Shown: positions 47,684 to 56,564 of the stretch, piece by piece
Layout: each line of letters starts with the position of its first letter
Numbering within the stretch: position 1 is the first letter of the stretch
Position numbers and translations under genes: made by a program
From: CAINVV01 sp036508555
Lineage (GTDB): Bacteria; Bacteroidota; Bacteroidia; Bacteroidales; Prolixibacteraceae
DNA length: 64,000 nucleotides
NCBI GenBank assembly: GCA_036508555.1
Contig: DATCHD010000028.1
Span: forward strand, 1-64,000
Direction of reading: 5' to 3'
The notes under the pieces: generated by a model
The model's input: only the letters and a program-made list of their open reading frames with translations
What the model was told of the DNA's origin: nothing
The model's database searches: none

Positions 47684-48382
47684 ATGGATTTTTTAGCCAA
47701 TCTTTTAGAAAACAGTACGATGCCATGGCTTTCGGCAATGGTTTTAGGGTTAATGACTGCTATCAGTCCCTGTCCGCTGGCAACTAATATCACCGCTGTT
47801 GGCTTTATTAGTAAGGATATCGAGAATCGCAATCGTGTTTTTGCAAATGGATTACTCTATACGCTGGGTCGTGCTATATCATACACAACAATTCCACTTA
47901 TAATCTATTTTGGTGCAGATCAATTTAAATTTTCAGGCTTCTTTCAAAGGTATGGTGAGAAGGTGTTGGGTCCGTTGTTGATTTTGATCGGATTGTTTAT
48001 GCTCGATGTCATTAAAATAAAGTTCCCCGGCCTAAGTGGGCTAACATCAAAAATGGAAAATAAAACGAAATGGGGATACTTGGACTCCATGCTACTGGGT
48101 GTGGTTTTTGCCCTGGCTTTCTGCCCCTATAGCGGTGTCCTTTATTTTGGGATGCTTGTTCCCATGACTGTTTCAAGTGTTTCAGGTCTCTATTTACCCT
48201 TGGTTTTTGCCTTGGCAACAGGCATTCCAGTAATCATCTTTTCGTGGCTAATTGCTTATTCCGTTGGTTCTATCGGAGGAGTTTACAACAGAATGAAGAG
48301 TTTTGAAATCTGGTTCCGGCGACTGGTGGCTATTCTATTTATTGGCGTAGGAGTTTATTATATACTATTCAGGTTGTTATGA
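47684..48382 (+). CDS. ArsG-like / DsbD-type membrane protein
   Basis: A 232-residue membrane protein with six hydrophobic helices of the CcdA/DsbD type. AISPCPLATN and LAFCPYSGVLY place a Cys in each of two homologous helices, as in disulfide-relay proteins. It matches the family called aromatic aminobenzylarsenical efflux permease ArsG. It could pass electrons across the membrane to the exported ArsF-like protein, or export arsenicals; the sequence favours a redox role. It overlaps the next gene by four bases. Confidence 0.8.
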   Translation: MDFLANLLENSTMPWLSAMVLGLMTAISPCPLATNITAVGFISKDIENRNRVFANGLLYTLGRAISYTTIPLIIYFGADQFKFSGFFQRYGEKVLGPLLILIGLFMLDVIKIKFPGLSGLTSKMENKTKWGYLDSMLLGVVFALAFCPYSGVLYFGMLVPMTVSSVSGLYLPLVFALATGIPVIIFSWLIAYSVGSIGGVYNRMKSFEIWFRRLVAILFIGVGVYYILFRLL

Positions 48383-49398
48383 AAAATAATCGAAAACTTT
48401 GGCTACCAGTTTTAGTGCTGCCAATTTGGTACCTGATTTACCACAACCTACAGCCTATGACAGATTGGCTGGTTGATAGCGTATTAGGTATGAACAAAGG
48501 AACCCAACTGACCGAATCCATCCGGTTCTTTATCTATGAGTTGCCTAAAGTTCTTTTGCTTTTAACCCTGATCATTTTTTTTGTGGGTATCATCCGGTCC
48601 TATTTTTCTGCAGACCGTACCCGGAAAGCACTTGAAGGAAAATCCGTATTTACGGGTAATATTATGGCCTCTTTATTGGGTGTTGTAACTCCTTTCTGTT
48701 CCTGTTCTGCTATCCCTTTGTTTTTAGGTTTTGTAGAATCCGGTGTTCCTTTGGGAGTTACATTCTCTTTTTTGATAGCAGCGCCTATGATCAATGAAGT
48801 TGCAGTAATCCTGTTATTTGGAATGTTTGGATGGAAAGTTGCGGCTATTTATGTTGCTACGGGCCTTGTAATTGCCATCACGGCTGGTTGGGTTATTGGG
48901 AAGTTGAAGCTGGAACATTGGGTTCAGGATTGGGTGTACCAGACCAAAGTCGGAGATTCTGAAGAGGATGTTGAAAAACAGCGTTTTGCCGACCGCCTGA
49001 AATTCGGATATGAAGCAGTGAAGGAAATTGTTGGAAAAGTGTGGATATATGTTGCCATTGGTATTGCTGTTGGCGCTGGCGCACATGGCTATGTTCCGGA
49101 AGATTATATGGCCGCACTTATGGGTAAGTCGGTGTGGTACAGTGTCCCGCTATCTGTTCTTATAGGAGTTCCGCTCTATTCCAATGCTGCAGGGATTATC
49201 CCTATTGTTTCAGTTCTGATTGAAAAAGGAGCATCACTCGGTACTTCGCTGGCGTTTATGATGGCAGTCATCGGTCTATCTTTACCAGAAATGATCATTC
49301 TGAAGAAGGTATTGAAAATGCCTTTAATCCTGACTTTTGCAGGGATTGTTGCCTCGGGAATTATGATTGTTGGTTATTTGTTTAACGCGATTTTCTGA
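48379..49398 (+). CDS. arsP: ArsP-type organoarsenical permease (DUF318)
   Basis: A 339-residue permease with about eight to ten helices and the family signature VTPFCSCSAIPLFLGF (about 98-113), whose Cys residues are linked to trivalent organoarsenical export. The second half repeats the pattern with GVPLYSNAAGIIP. It would export methylated or aromatic arsenicals. No arsB, acr3 or arsC gene accompanies it, so the cluster looks specialised for organic forms. Confidence 0.87.
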   Translation: MKNNRKLWLPVLVLPIWYLIYHNLQPMTDWLVDSVLGMNKGTQLTESIRFFIYELPKVLLLLTLIIFFVGIIRSYFSADRTRKALEGKSVFTGNIMASLLGVVTPFCSCSAIPLFLGFVESGVPLGVTFSFLIAAPMINEVAVILLFGMFGWKVAAIYVATGLVIAITAGWVIGKLKLEHWVQDWVYQTKVGDSEEDVEKQRFADRLKFGYEAVKEIVGKVWIYVAIGIAVGAGAHGYVPEDYMAALMGKSVWYSVPLSVLIGVPLYSNAAGIIPIVSVLIEKGASLGTSLAFMMAVIGLSLPEMIILKKVLKMPLILTFAGIVASGIMIVGYLFNAIF

Positions 49399-49408
49399 AA
49401 ATGAATGC

Positions 49409-49447
49409 AAAAAAACTCCCGCTTTGATCTGGCGATCATCGCGGGAG
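49409..49447 (-). terminator. Terminator of the lipoprotein gene
   Basis: CTCCCGC (49416-49422) and GCGGGAG (49441-49447) pair around an 18-base loop; on the minus strand the stem is followed by seven T. It ends the lipoprotein transcript and also forms a stem after arsP on the other strand. Confidence 0.8.
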
Positions 49448-49509
49448 CTCAAATCCCACAAAAGTAACCTGGAAAAAAACCAACATCAGTGTGTAAATAC
49501 TTGGTGCTT

Positions 49510-50571
49510 TTATCGTTTGTAAAAAATATCGTACCCAATCCAGTCGACCACATAGGCTGCAAAATAAACCTCATGAAGCGATTTAAACAGGGTTGAGATG
49601 TCGCTAATCGAATTGCCTATTAAAGTTGATACCGTAGAAACTGTACCATCTTCAAAGGTGATCTTAATATCTCTCTTGTCGCAAACAGAGTGTTCTGACT
49701 GCTCATTTTCATCTTTATCCTCAACAGTAATAATTGCTTTTGGCTGAAGAACATTCTTTACATAAACCTGAGGGCCCTGGCCGCTACTTCTGACAATCCT
49801 GATATCACCAATAGTCAGAATATACTGGCGTTCATGACCAAATCTTCCTGTATCTTTTCTGAGAGTCAGCAGTTTTTCCTGATACAAAATGGTATTGTCT
49901 TTCAATATGGTAAAGCTCGAAACGGTTGTATCTCCTGAAGCATAGGCATATTTGGCTGTGTATCCGTTGCTGAATGCGAACTGGGAAGCATATTGGGTAC
50001 CGGTAGTTGGACTGACGACAGATTTGATGTTCAGACTGCCTGCATTGGCTTTGTCGATGCTTATATCAGCGACATTAATATAGTCAAAATCGTGGTAACT
50101 GTTGTAATTGTTGTGATAATCAGTGACAGATATGGAGAAATTGTTCGTTAACGCTGAATCTGCCTTGAGGAAAATTTTCATGTTATATGGTTTTTTCAGC
50201 TTGGCTAAAGGCATATTGATTACCATCCTGCTGACGTCTGTGCTTTTAGTGAAGAACTTTATCAACGGATAAGTTTTGCTTTCATCGGTCTTTAACGCCT
50301 TGTAATCATAGACGCCCTTAATCAGATCCAATGGAATATTTGCAAGGTAAACTGTACCGGATTTATAGGTCATTCCTGAGCTGCTGATGGATAACAACTG
50401 AAATGCCTGATTGGAGGTAATCTCCGTCATGGCATTGTTCAAATTCTGTGTGCTGCTGATCATTGCATTTTTCAATGTTGCTGAGCCAACACCCGGGTCT
50501 GTCTTTGAGCAACCTGCTATCATCATAATCAAAAGCGAGATGCCAGCTAATCTTAATGCGATCGTTTTCAT
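49510..50571 (-). CDS. Predicted lipoprotein of unknown function
   Basis: A 353-residue protein with a lipoprotein signal: hydrophobic core LAGISLLIMMIAG followed by Cys (about 21), then SKTDPG. The mature part has beta-strand-rich character and phrases such as SDISTLFKSLHEVYFAAYVV and a charged KDENEQSEHS segment; I do not recognise a family. The ATG at 50571 is chosen because the upstream extension would precede the signal peptide. It is a single-gene unit with a -7-like box and a strong terminator. Confidence 0.75.
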   Translation of the reverse strand: MKTIALRLAGISLLIMMIAGCSKTDPGVGSATLKNAMISSTQNLNNAMTEITSNQAFQLLSISSSGMTYKSGTVYLANIPLDLIKGVYDYKALKTDESKTYPLIKFFTKSTDVSRMVINMPLAKLKKPYNMKIFLKADSALTNNFSISVTDYHNNYNSYHDFDYINVADISIDKANAGSLNIKSVVSPTTGTQYASQFAFSNGYTAKYAYASGDTTVSSFTILKDNTILYQEKLLTLRKDTGRFGHERQYILTIGDIRIVRSSGQGPQVYVKNVLQPKAIITVEDKDENEQSEHSVCDKRDIKITFEDGTVSTVSTLIGNSISDISTLFKSLHEVYFAAYVVDWIGYDIFYKR

Positions 50572-50594
50572 TTTTGTAACTTTTAGTGTTTGTA

Positions 50595-50602
50595 CAAAAC
50601 TA
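50595..50602 (-). promoter_or_regulatory. -7 box of the lipoprotein gene
   Basis: Minus strand TAGTTTTG matches TAnnTTTG, 24 bp before the ATG. The nearest TTTG (50620-50617) is only 14 bp away. Confidence 0.45.
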
Positions 50603-50711
50603 AATGCACTTTGAGGCAAAAAAAAACCGATTCAGCATAAAGAGAATAATTTTCATCCGAATGCCGCTTTCAATCAATGAAAAACGGAGGTCTACTGTGG
50701 AACTATATATT

Positions 50712-51968
50712 CTAGAACAGTTTCAAAATCTGGGATATCAGAAGCATGGCAGAAAGAAGGACCAGTACGATCACCGTGCTCCAACCAATGATGTTGTTGA
50801 GCGGTTTATTCACATACTCGCCCATAATTTTCTTGTTGTTAACCAGCAAGATCATACAAACCAGAAAAACGGGCAGAAGCAGTCCATTGATAACCTGCGA
50901 CCATAACGAAATTGATATCAACGGGGCGTTTGGAAGTAGGATTATCCCGGTAGAAATGACAAGGATTGAGGTGTAAAGCGTAAAAAATTCAGGTGCTTCC
51001 TCCCATTTTTTGTCGATCCCTGCTTCAAATCCGAAGGCTTCGCAGACATAAAAGGAGGTCGCAAGAGGCAAAATTGTTGCTGAGAAGATCGAGGCAACGA
51101 ACAAACCAAATGCGAAGACATGAGCAGCAAACTGACCAGCCAGCGGTTGCAATGCCATGGCAGCATCTTTTGCTTCCTCAATTTTGATACCGTTTACATG
51201 AAGGGTCGAGGCACAGGCCACGATGATGAAGAATGCTACTACAACCGTCACGATACATCCTACCAGGATATCGATAAGGGTATATCTGTAGTTTTTCATC
51301 TTTAGACCTTTCTCAATCACAGACGATTGCATGTAAAACAGCATCCAGGGAGCGATAGTGGTACCAATGACGCCGATGATCATTGCCAGGCTTTCACCGT
51401 TAACAGGAAAATCGGGATGGATAATGCTGTGTCCGATTTCCGACCATTGCGGTTTTCCCAAGATCGCTGAGACCACATAAGTAAGCAACGAAACGCTGAA
51501 CAGCAGGAAGATCCGTTCAGCAATCTTATAGGTTCCTTTGACGACGAGCAGCCAGACCATTACACCAACGACCGGTACAGAAATGTATTTACTCACATGG
51601 AATAACTCCATACTTCCCGCAACACCTGCAAATTCTGTGGTTGTGTTGCCGATATCGGCAAAAATCAGGGCAAGGAAAATAAAAAAGGTAATTTTGACAC
51701 CCGCATTTTCCCGGATCAAATCGGCAAGACCTTTTCCTGTGACAATCCCCATACGGGCATTCATTTCCTGAATCACGACCAGCACCAGAAAGGATGGAAT
51801 CAGAGTCCAGATCAGGTTGTATCCGTACAAAGCGCCTGCAACAGAGTAGGTTGTAATACCTCCTGCGTCATTATCCACACTTCCGGTGATGATTCCGGGA
51901 CCTAAAACAGCAAGGAAGATTCCAATTCTTTTGAGCAGGGATCTTCTTTTCAGTTTGTCTTTAAACAT
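50712..51968 (-). CDS. NRAMP-family transporter with non-canonical metal site (Mg2+-type?)
   Basis: A 418-residue, 11-helix NRAMP-family protein. In helix 1 the usual DPGN is replaced by DNDAGG (32-37) and in helix 6 the usual MPH by APW (TIAPWMLFYMQS, 204-215). Loss of the metal-binding Met is a mark of NRAMP-related Mg2+ transporters rather than Mn2+/Fe2+ carriers, as far as I recall. It follows, 11 bp apart, a soluble MgtE-N/CBS protein. Together these suggest Mg2+ uptake controlled by the partner. The alternative is another divalent ion with unusual coordination. Confidence 0.8.
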   Translation of the reverse strand: MFKDKLKRRSLLKRIGIFLAVLGPGIITGSVDNDAGGITTYSVAGALYGYNLIWTLIPSFLVLVVIQEMNARMGIVTGKGLADLIRENAGVKITFFIFLALIFADIGNTTTEFAGVAGSMELFHVSKYISVPVVGVMVWLLVVKGTYKIAERIFLLFSVSLLTYVVSAILGKPQWSEIGHSIIHPDFPVNGESLAMIIGVIGTTIAPWMLFYMQSSVIEKGLKMKNYRYTLIDILVGCIVTVVVAFFIIVACASTLHVNGIKIEEAKDAAMALQPLAGQFAAHVFAFGLFVASIFSATILPLATSFYVCEAFGFEAGIDKKWEEAPEFFTLYTSILVISTGIILLPNAPLISISLWSQVINGLLLPVFLVCMILLVNNKKIMGEYVNKPLNNIIGWSTVIVLVLLSAMLLISQILKLF

Positions 51969-51979
51969 GCCTGTACCTT

Positions 51980-53257
51980 CTATTTTTTATTGGTCCTTCT
52001 TTTATTTACCAAATCCTCGATAACATCATGAATGACAACCATCCCTTCGAGCTGTTTACTATCATTGATCACGGGTATTGCCAGCAGATTGTATTTGGAG
52101 ACCAGTTCAGCCACATCGTCAATTTTCTGTTCGTCATATAAAAAGATCGGGTCGTCATTCATGATGTCAGATAACTTCACGGTAGGTTCAGCAACCGCCA
52201 GGTCCCTGAAGGTGAGCGTACCGATCAGTTCATTGTTCTTATTGATGACAAAGAATCCGAACATCGATTCAGTTTCAGGCTGACTGAGTCGCAAATCTCT
52301 AAAGACAGCCTCCACGGTAGTTTCCTCATCGTAAGCAAGGATCTCAGTTGTCATGATACTGCCTACCTCGTAATTTTCATATTCCAGCAGTTCGCGAACT
52401 TCTGAGGATGATACGGCTTCCATCTCATTCAGCAACATCTCAGCCTTGTCTGCTTCCAGTTCATCGAGAATATCGGCAGCCTCATTGGCAGGCATTTTCT
52501 CCAGGACGTCGGCCATTTTTTCGACCGACATTCCCTCGATAATCTTGAGCCGAGCTTTTGGTTCCATCTCTTCCAGAACGTCGGCCGCCATCTCCTCATC
52601 CAGGGATTGAAAGACCGACTGACGCGAGCGGTTATCCAGGTCTTCGATGATGTCTGCAAGATCGGAAGGGTGGAGGGTATTGAGTTTGGAGAAAGTCGAA
52701 GTAAGTTTGATGCTAAGATTAGAGTAATCAATAGCCTCCATATCGTCCCACGAAATGAATTTGGAGGGGACTTCAGCTTTTATCAGGGAGAACAAAAGTT
52801 TAACGGGTTGTCCGATGCCGATTCTTCTCAGGAGTCCTTCGATGCCGACATCCACAGCGATGGCATAGGTGATATTGTTGATAGTGGCCAGCCTGACGTC
52901 ATTGACGCGAACTACTTTGCGACCATTAAGATCGACGATCTGCTTATCCATTACCAAAGCAGCCAGCGGAATGCTCTCATCTTTTTTGCTTTCAGTCAGC
53001 TCTTCCAGCTTGTGGCAGATTACAAAGAGCTTCTTATTCCTTTTGGAGACATCAAAGTGATCGAAGGAAAAATGTTTGATATCCTTGTCGATTTGGATGG
53101 AAATACCTTGAACCACAGGTTTCTCCATGGTCTCCTGATTCGTGGACAGCTCCGAACTGAGCAACAAATCCTTGACGGTACCGATCAAATAACCTTCCGG
53201 TCCATGAACTTTGGCACCAACTATACGGCTTAGAAAAAATGGGACTGTTGAAGTCAT
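51980..53257 (-). CDS. Soluble MgtE-N and CBS domain protein with PRC-barrel-like N-terminus
   Basis: A 425-residue cytosolic protein without membrane helices. Residues 1-165 look like two PRC-barrel-type beta domains; about 195-300 is an MgtE N-domain superhelix (LHPSDLADIIEDLD, then IIEGMSVEKMADVLEKMPA, ILDELEADKAEMLLNEME); 300-425 is a CBS pair (VGSIMTTEILAYDEET, LSDIMNDDPIFLYDEQ). In MgtE these domains sense Mg2+ and gate the pore. Here the pore domain is absent and a NRAMP-like transporter is next, so it may be a split Mg2+ sensor. A strong AGGAGG site 5 bp before the ATG is unusual in this genome. Confidence 0.8.
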   Translation of the reverse strand: MTSTVPFFLSRIVGAKVHGPEGYLIGTVKDLLLSSELSTNQETMEKPVVQGISIQIDKDIKHFSFDHFDVSKRNKKLFVICHKLEELTESKKDESIPLAALVMDKQIVDLNGRKVVRVNDVRLATINNITYAIAVDVGIEGLLRRIGIGQPVKLLFSLIKAEVPSKFISWDDMEAIDYSNLSIKLTSTFSKLNTLHPSDLADIIEDLDNRSRQSVFQSLDEEMAADVLEEMEPKARLKIIEGMSVEKMADVLEKMPANEAADILDELEADKAEMLLNEMEAVSSSEVRELLEYENYEVGSIMTTEILAYDEETTVEAVFRDLRLSQPETESMFGFFVINKNNELIGTLTFRDLAVAEPTVKLSDIMNDDPIFLYDEQKIDDVAELVSKYNLLAIPVINDSKQLEGMVVIHDVIEDLVNKRRTNKK

Positions 53258-53295
53258 ACAAGCCTCCTTTGCTTTTTTTGAAATAGCTCAGGAGG
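53258..53295 (-). promoter_or_regulatory. Shine-Dalgarno-sequestering hairpin in the MgtE-N gene leader
   Basis: On the minus strand CCTCCT (53295-53290) can pair perfectly with the ribosome site AGGAGG (53268-53263), closing a 21-base loop just before the ATG. A second stem, GTCGGGAT with ATCCGAC, lies directly upstream and abuts it. Either translation is held low, or the pairing switches with ligand. Confidence 0.45.
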
Positions 53296-53392
53296 TCGGA
53301 TAAAAGGCCGATCATCCCGACTACATCAGGATAAATATTAAGTATCTACTCGAGCCTTCTTCCATATTAATGGTTTCTGTTTTCAGCAGGGG

Positions 53393-53423
53393 CAAAAGTA
53401 CAATATTCATTTACAAAAACAAA
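53393..53423 (-). promoter_or_regulatory. Promoter of the MgtE-N/NRAMP operon
   Basis: Minus strand TTTG (53423-53420), 19 bp, TACTTTTG (53400-53393); an exact consensus match, giving a leader of about 130 bases. Confidence 0.75.
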
Positions 53424-53432
53424 CCTTCAATC

Positions 53433-55115
53433 CTATTTCTTCTTCAGCCATAAACCTTCCATTGACTCAAGCGTTTTTCCCTTGGTTTCGGGAACCATCT
53501 TCCAGACAAACAGAGCAGATAGAATACCCATAATCCCGTAAATCCAGTAAGAGAAACCATGGTTAAACTGGCTGGTCAGCCAAACATTGTCGTTCATCAT
53601 CGGAAAAGTCAGGGAAACAATCCAGTTGGCAATCCACTGAGCTGCAACGGCAATGGACATGGCTGCGCGTATGGAGTTTGGAAAAATTTCAGATAACAGC
53701 ACCCAGCATACAGGTCCCCAGCTCATGGCAAAAGAAGCCGTATAGAGGAGCATAAATGCCAGGGCAGCATATCCTTGCAGCGGGGTCAGGATTCCGCCCG
53801 TCTGACCCAAAAAGAAAGTAAATCCAAGTAAAATCATGCTGAAAGCCATTCCCAGCGAACCAATGATCATCAGCGGTTTACGTCCGAATTTGTCGACTGT
53901 CAAGATAGCCACTACCGTGAAAACCAGGTTAACAGCTCCTACGATAATGGTCTGAAGCAGTGAACTATCGGTGGAGGCTCCCATGTTGCGGAAGATGTTT
54001 CCGGCATAATAAAGCACCACATTGATACCCACAAACTGCTGAAATACAGAGAGCATTATTCCTACGAAAATGATCAGAAAGCCATAAGACATCCACGGTG
54101 CGTTGGCCTCGTGCAGGGTACCTTTGATCTCTTCCAAAATGATGCTGGCCTGTTGTTTGCCGGCAATCTTCTCCAGAACTTTCAGGGCCTTATCCTCCTG
54201 GCCTTTCAGCACTAGGTAACGGGGTGTTTCCGGAATGAAGAAAAGAAGTACGATGAATATCCCGGCAGGGATGGCTCCTGAGAAAAACATCCAGCGCCAG
54301 CCGTCGGTGATCAGCCATTGCTCATCACCAAGTCTGGCAATGAAGTAGTTGACGAAATAAATGACGAACATGCCGAAGATGATCGCGAACTGATTGAATG
54401 ATACCAGCTTACCACGAATCTTTGCGGGCGCGATCTCCGCAATGTACATCGGGGAGATCATGGAAGCGAGGCCAACACCGATGCCGCCAATGATCCTGTA
54501 GATGACAAAAGAATAGACTGGCAGCGTACCGAAGAAGTTCAGTCCCTCCGGATTCCAGGCACCGATCGCCGAAATGAAGAAGGCTGTTGCAGCGATGAAC
54601 AGTCCGTTTTTACGTCCGAGTGCACGGGATATGAACCCTGCAACAGAACCACCTATCACACAGCCAATCAGCGCACTTGCAATGACAAAACCTTTGATGG
54701 TATCGACCGAATCTTTCAAGGTGGCTGGATCATTTGGAATCGCTTTGGAAAGGAAAGTGACTACCCAAATTGTCAGCAAACCTAGAATAATTCCACCGGA
54801 AATCAAGCCTTTTTTCTTGCCCAGAAGTTTGACGATCTGTCCGGATATGATAAAGAAAACCAAGTACAAAACCAATACCATAGTCACTTTATATTGCGAA
54901 ATGACACTAATTGCGTAGCTGTATTGGGAGGGATCAGTGATCTTTGCAATATAAAATTCGACAATCGATTTTTCTGCTCCGTTGACCACTGCTGTGTCAT
55001 AACCAAAAAGCAGTCCGCCCAAAGTTGCCACCAGTGTTAACATAATGATGTACATCGGGTTGCCGGTCTGATAGGCGCTTGTTCCGGATTTTGAAGAAGT
55101 ATCGATGAATGACAT
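53433..55115 (-). CDS. MFS sugar porter, xylose:H+ symporter-like
   Basis: A 560-residue, 12-helix sugar porter. GGLLFGYDTAVVNGAEKSIV (helix 1), RIIGGIGVGLASMISPMYIAE (about 211-231; given in two parts as RIIGGIGVGLASM and ISPMYIAE), and the terminal PETKGKTLES motif are typical; QQFVGINVVLYYA is the helix-7 sugar motif. It is about 70 residues longer than E. coli XylE, mostly between helices 2 and 4. Last in xylB-xylA-porter, so xylose is the likely substrate; 99 bp with a strong hairpin separate it from xylA. Confidence 0.88.
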   Translation of the reverse strand: MSFIDTSSKSGTSAYQTGNPMYIIMLTLVATLGGLLFGYDTAVVNGAEKSIVEFYIAKITDPSQYSYAISVISQYKVTMVLVLYLVFFIISGQIVKLLGKKKGLISGGIILGLLTIWVVTFLSKAIPNDPATLKDSVDTIKGFVIASALIGCVIGGSVAGFISRALGRKNGLFIAATAFFISAIGAWNPEGLNFFGTLPVYSFVIYRIIGGIGVGLASMISPMYIAEIAPAKIRGKLVSFNQFAIIFGMFVIYFVNYFIARLGDEQWLITDGWRWMFFSGAIPAGIFIVLLFFIPETPRYLVLKGQEDKALKVLEKIAGKQQASIILEEIKGTLHEANAPWMSYGFLIIFVGIMLSVFQQFVGINVVLYYAGNIFRNMGASTDSSLLQTIIVGAVNLVFTVVAILTVDKFGRKPLMIIGSLGMAFSMILLGFTFFLGQTGGILTPLQGYAALAFMLLYTASFAMSWGPVCWVLLSEIFPNSIRAAMSIAVAAQWIANWIVSLTFPMMNDNVWLTSQFNHGFSYWIYGIMGILSALFVWKMVPETKGKTLESMEGLWLKKK

Positions 55116-55168
55116 GTTTTGCCAGTGCTGGTGATTGCTTGCTAAATTTTAGACTTTAAATTAAGTAG

Positions 55169-55202
55169 GCAAGAAGGAAGGTTGCATTGCCTTCCTTCTT
55201 GC
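55169..55202 (-). promoter_or_regulatory. Strong intercistronic hairpin between xylA and the porter gene
   Basis: GCAAGAAGGAAGG and CCTTCCTTCTTGC form perfect 13-bp arms around an 8-base loop. No T run follows on the minus strand, so it is more likely an RNA-processing or stability element, or a partial terminator, that sets porter level relative to enzymes. Confidence 0.7.
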
Positions 55203-55214
55203 TGTATGCGTGTA

Positions 55215-56540
55215 TTATATATAGCAATTGATTAACTGTTCTAACATTTCCTGTTTGCCACTGATTTGTTTTGGCTCGCCTGCCGCTTTTGCAACATGAC
55301 AGAGGTCATTCAGGGTCAGCTTACCGGACTCATACTCAGCTCCTTTGCCAGCATCGTAGGAAGCATAACGGTTAGCCTTCAGTTTCAAATAGTCTGAATC
55401 TTTTAGGATCTTATCCGCGATAACCAGCGAACGGGCAAAAACATCCATTCCGCTTACATGTGCAATGAAGATATCTTCCAGATCAGTAGAATTACGTCGT
55501 GTTTTGGCATCGAAATTGATGCCTCCGGTGGTGAATCCTCCTGCCTGGATAATTTCCAGCATCGCCTCGGCAACTTCATAAATATTTGTTGGGAATTCGT
55601 CTGTGTCCCATCCGTTTTGATAGTCGCCTTTGTTGGCATCGATGGAACCGAACATTTTAGTGTCACGTGCCATACGGAGTTCGTGGGCAAAGGTGTGTCC
55701 AGCCAGGGTAGCGTGGTTTACCTCGATATTCAGTTTGAAATCGTTTTCCAATCCGTGGGACTTTAGGAATCCTATAACTGTTTGTGTATCAAAATCATAC
55801 TGATGTTTCATTGGCTCCATAGGTTTCGGTTCAATCAGGAAAGTACCCTTGAAACCTAATTTACGGGCATGGTCGCGGGCAACGGTGAGGAATCTACCCA
55901 TGTGCTCCAGCTCTCTTCTGGTATCCGTATTATGCAGGCTCATATACCCTTCGCGTCCACCCCAGAAAACATAATTGGTACCACCCAGGGCAATCGTTGC
56001 CTCCATGGCGTTTTTGACCTGAACAGCAGCATTAGTTAAAACATTGAAATCAGGATTGGTGGATGCACCGTTCATGTAACGTGGATTGGAGAAAACATTG
56101 GCAGTTCCCCAAAGTAACTGGATTCCGGTAGCCTTCTGACGTTCCTTGATGAAATCGATCATGTCAGCGAGGCGTTTTTCAATTTCAAACACGGATCCGT
56201 CTCCTACCACATCGGTATCGTGGAAGCAATAGAAAGGAGCGCCAATCTTGCTGATGAATTCAAAAGCTGCATCCATTCTTTCTTTTGCGGCGGTCATCTT
56301 GTCGGAGGAGCCTACCCACGGAAAAATTTGGGTTCCCGGACCGAACGGATCGCCGCCATCGCCGCAGAAAGTGTGCCAATAGGCAACTGCAAAGCGTAGA
56401 TATTCTTTCATGGTTTTACCCATGACTACCTTATTCGCATCATAATATTTGAAGGCCAGCGGATTTTTTGATTGTGGTCCTTCGTACTTAATCTGTTCAA
56501 TACCAGGAAAGTACTCTTTGTTTCCCTTAAAAACTGTCAT
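55215..56540 (-). CDS. xylA: Xylose isomerase
   Basis: A 441-residue class II xylose isomerase with the family signatures FCFHDTDVVGDGS-like region (here YCFHDTDVVG, containing the catalytic His), WGGREGY, EPKPMEPMKHQYDFD, and GGINFDAKTRRNSTD with the metal ligands. It converts xylose to xylulose. Between xylB (24 bp upstream) and the porter. Homologues from this phylum are known to work well in yeast, a general fact about the family. Confidence 0.96.
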   Translation of the reverse strand: MTVFKGNKEYFPGIEQIKYEGPQSKNPLAFKYYDANKVVMGKTMKEYLRFAVAYWHTFCGDGGDPFGPGTQIFPWVGSSDKMTAAKERMDAAFEFISKIGAPFYCFHDTDVVGDGSVFEIEKRLADMIDFIKERQKATGIQLLWGTANVFSNPRYMNGASTNPDFNVLTNAAVQVKNAMEATIALGGTNYVFWGGREGYMSLHNTDTRRELEHMGRFLTVARDHARKLGFKGTFLIEPKPMEPMKHQYDFDTQTVIGFLKSHGLENDFKLNIEVNHATLAGHTFAHELRMARDTKMFGSIDANKGDYQNGWDTDEFPTNIYEVAEAMLEIIQAGGFTTGGINFDAKTRRNSTDLEDIFIAHVSGMDVFARSLVIADKILKDSDYLKLKANRYASYDAGKGAEYESGKLTLNDLCHVAKAAGEPKQISGKQEMLEQLINCYI

Positions 56541-56564
56541 AACATTGAAATTTTAAATTTGAGA

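Noticed and set aside
55169..55202. Intrinsic terminator between xylA and the porter
   Set aside because: The stem is strong but no T run follows on the minus strand, and the genes clearly form one pathway; called an intercistronic hairpin instead.
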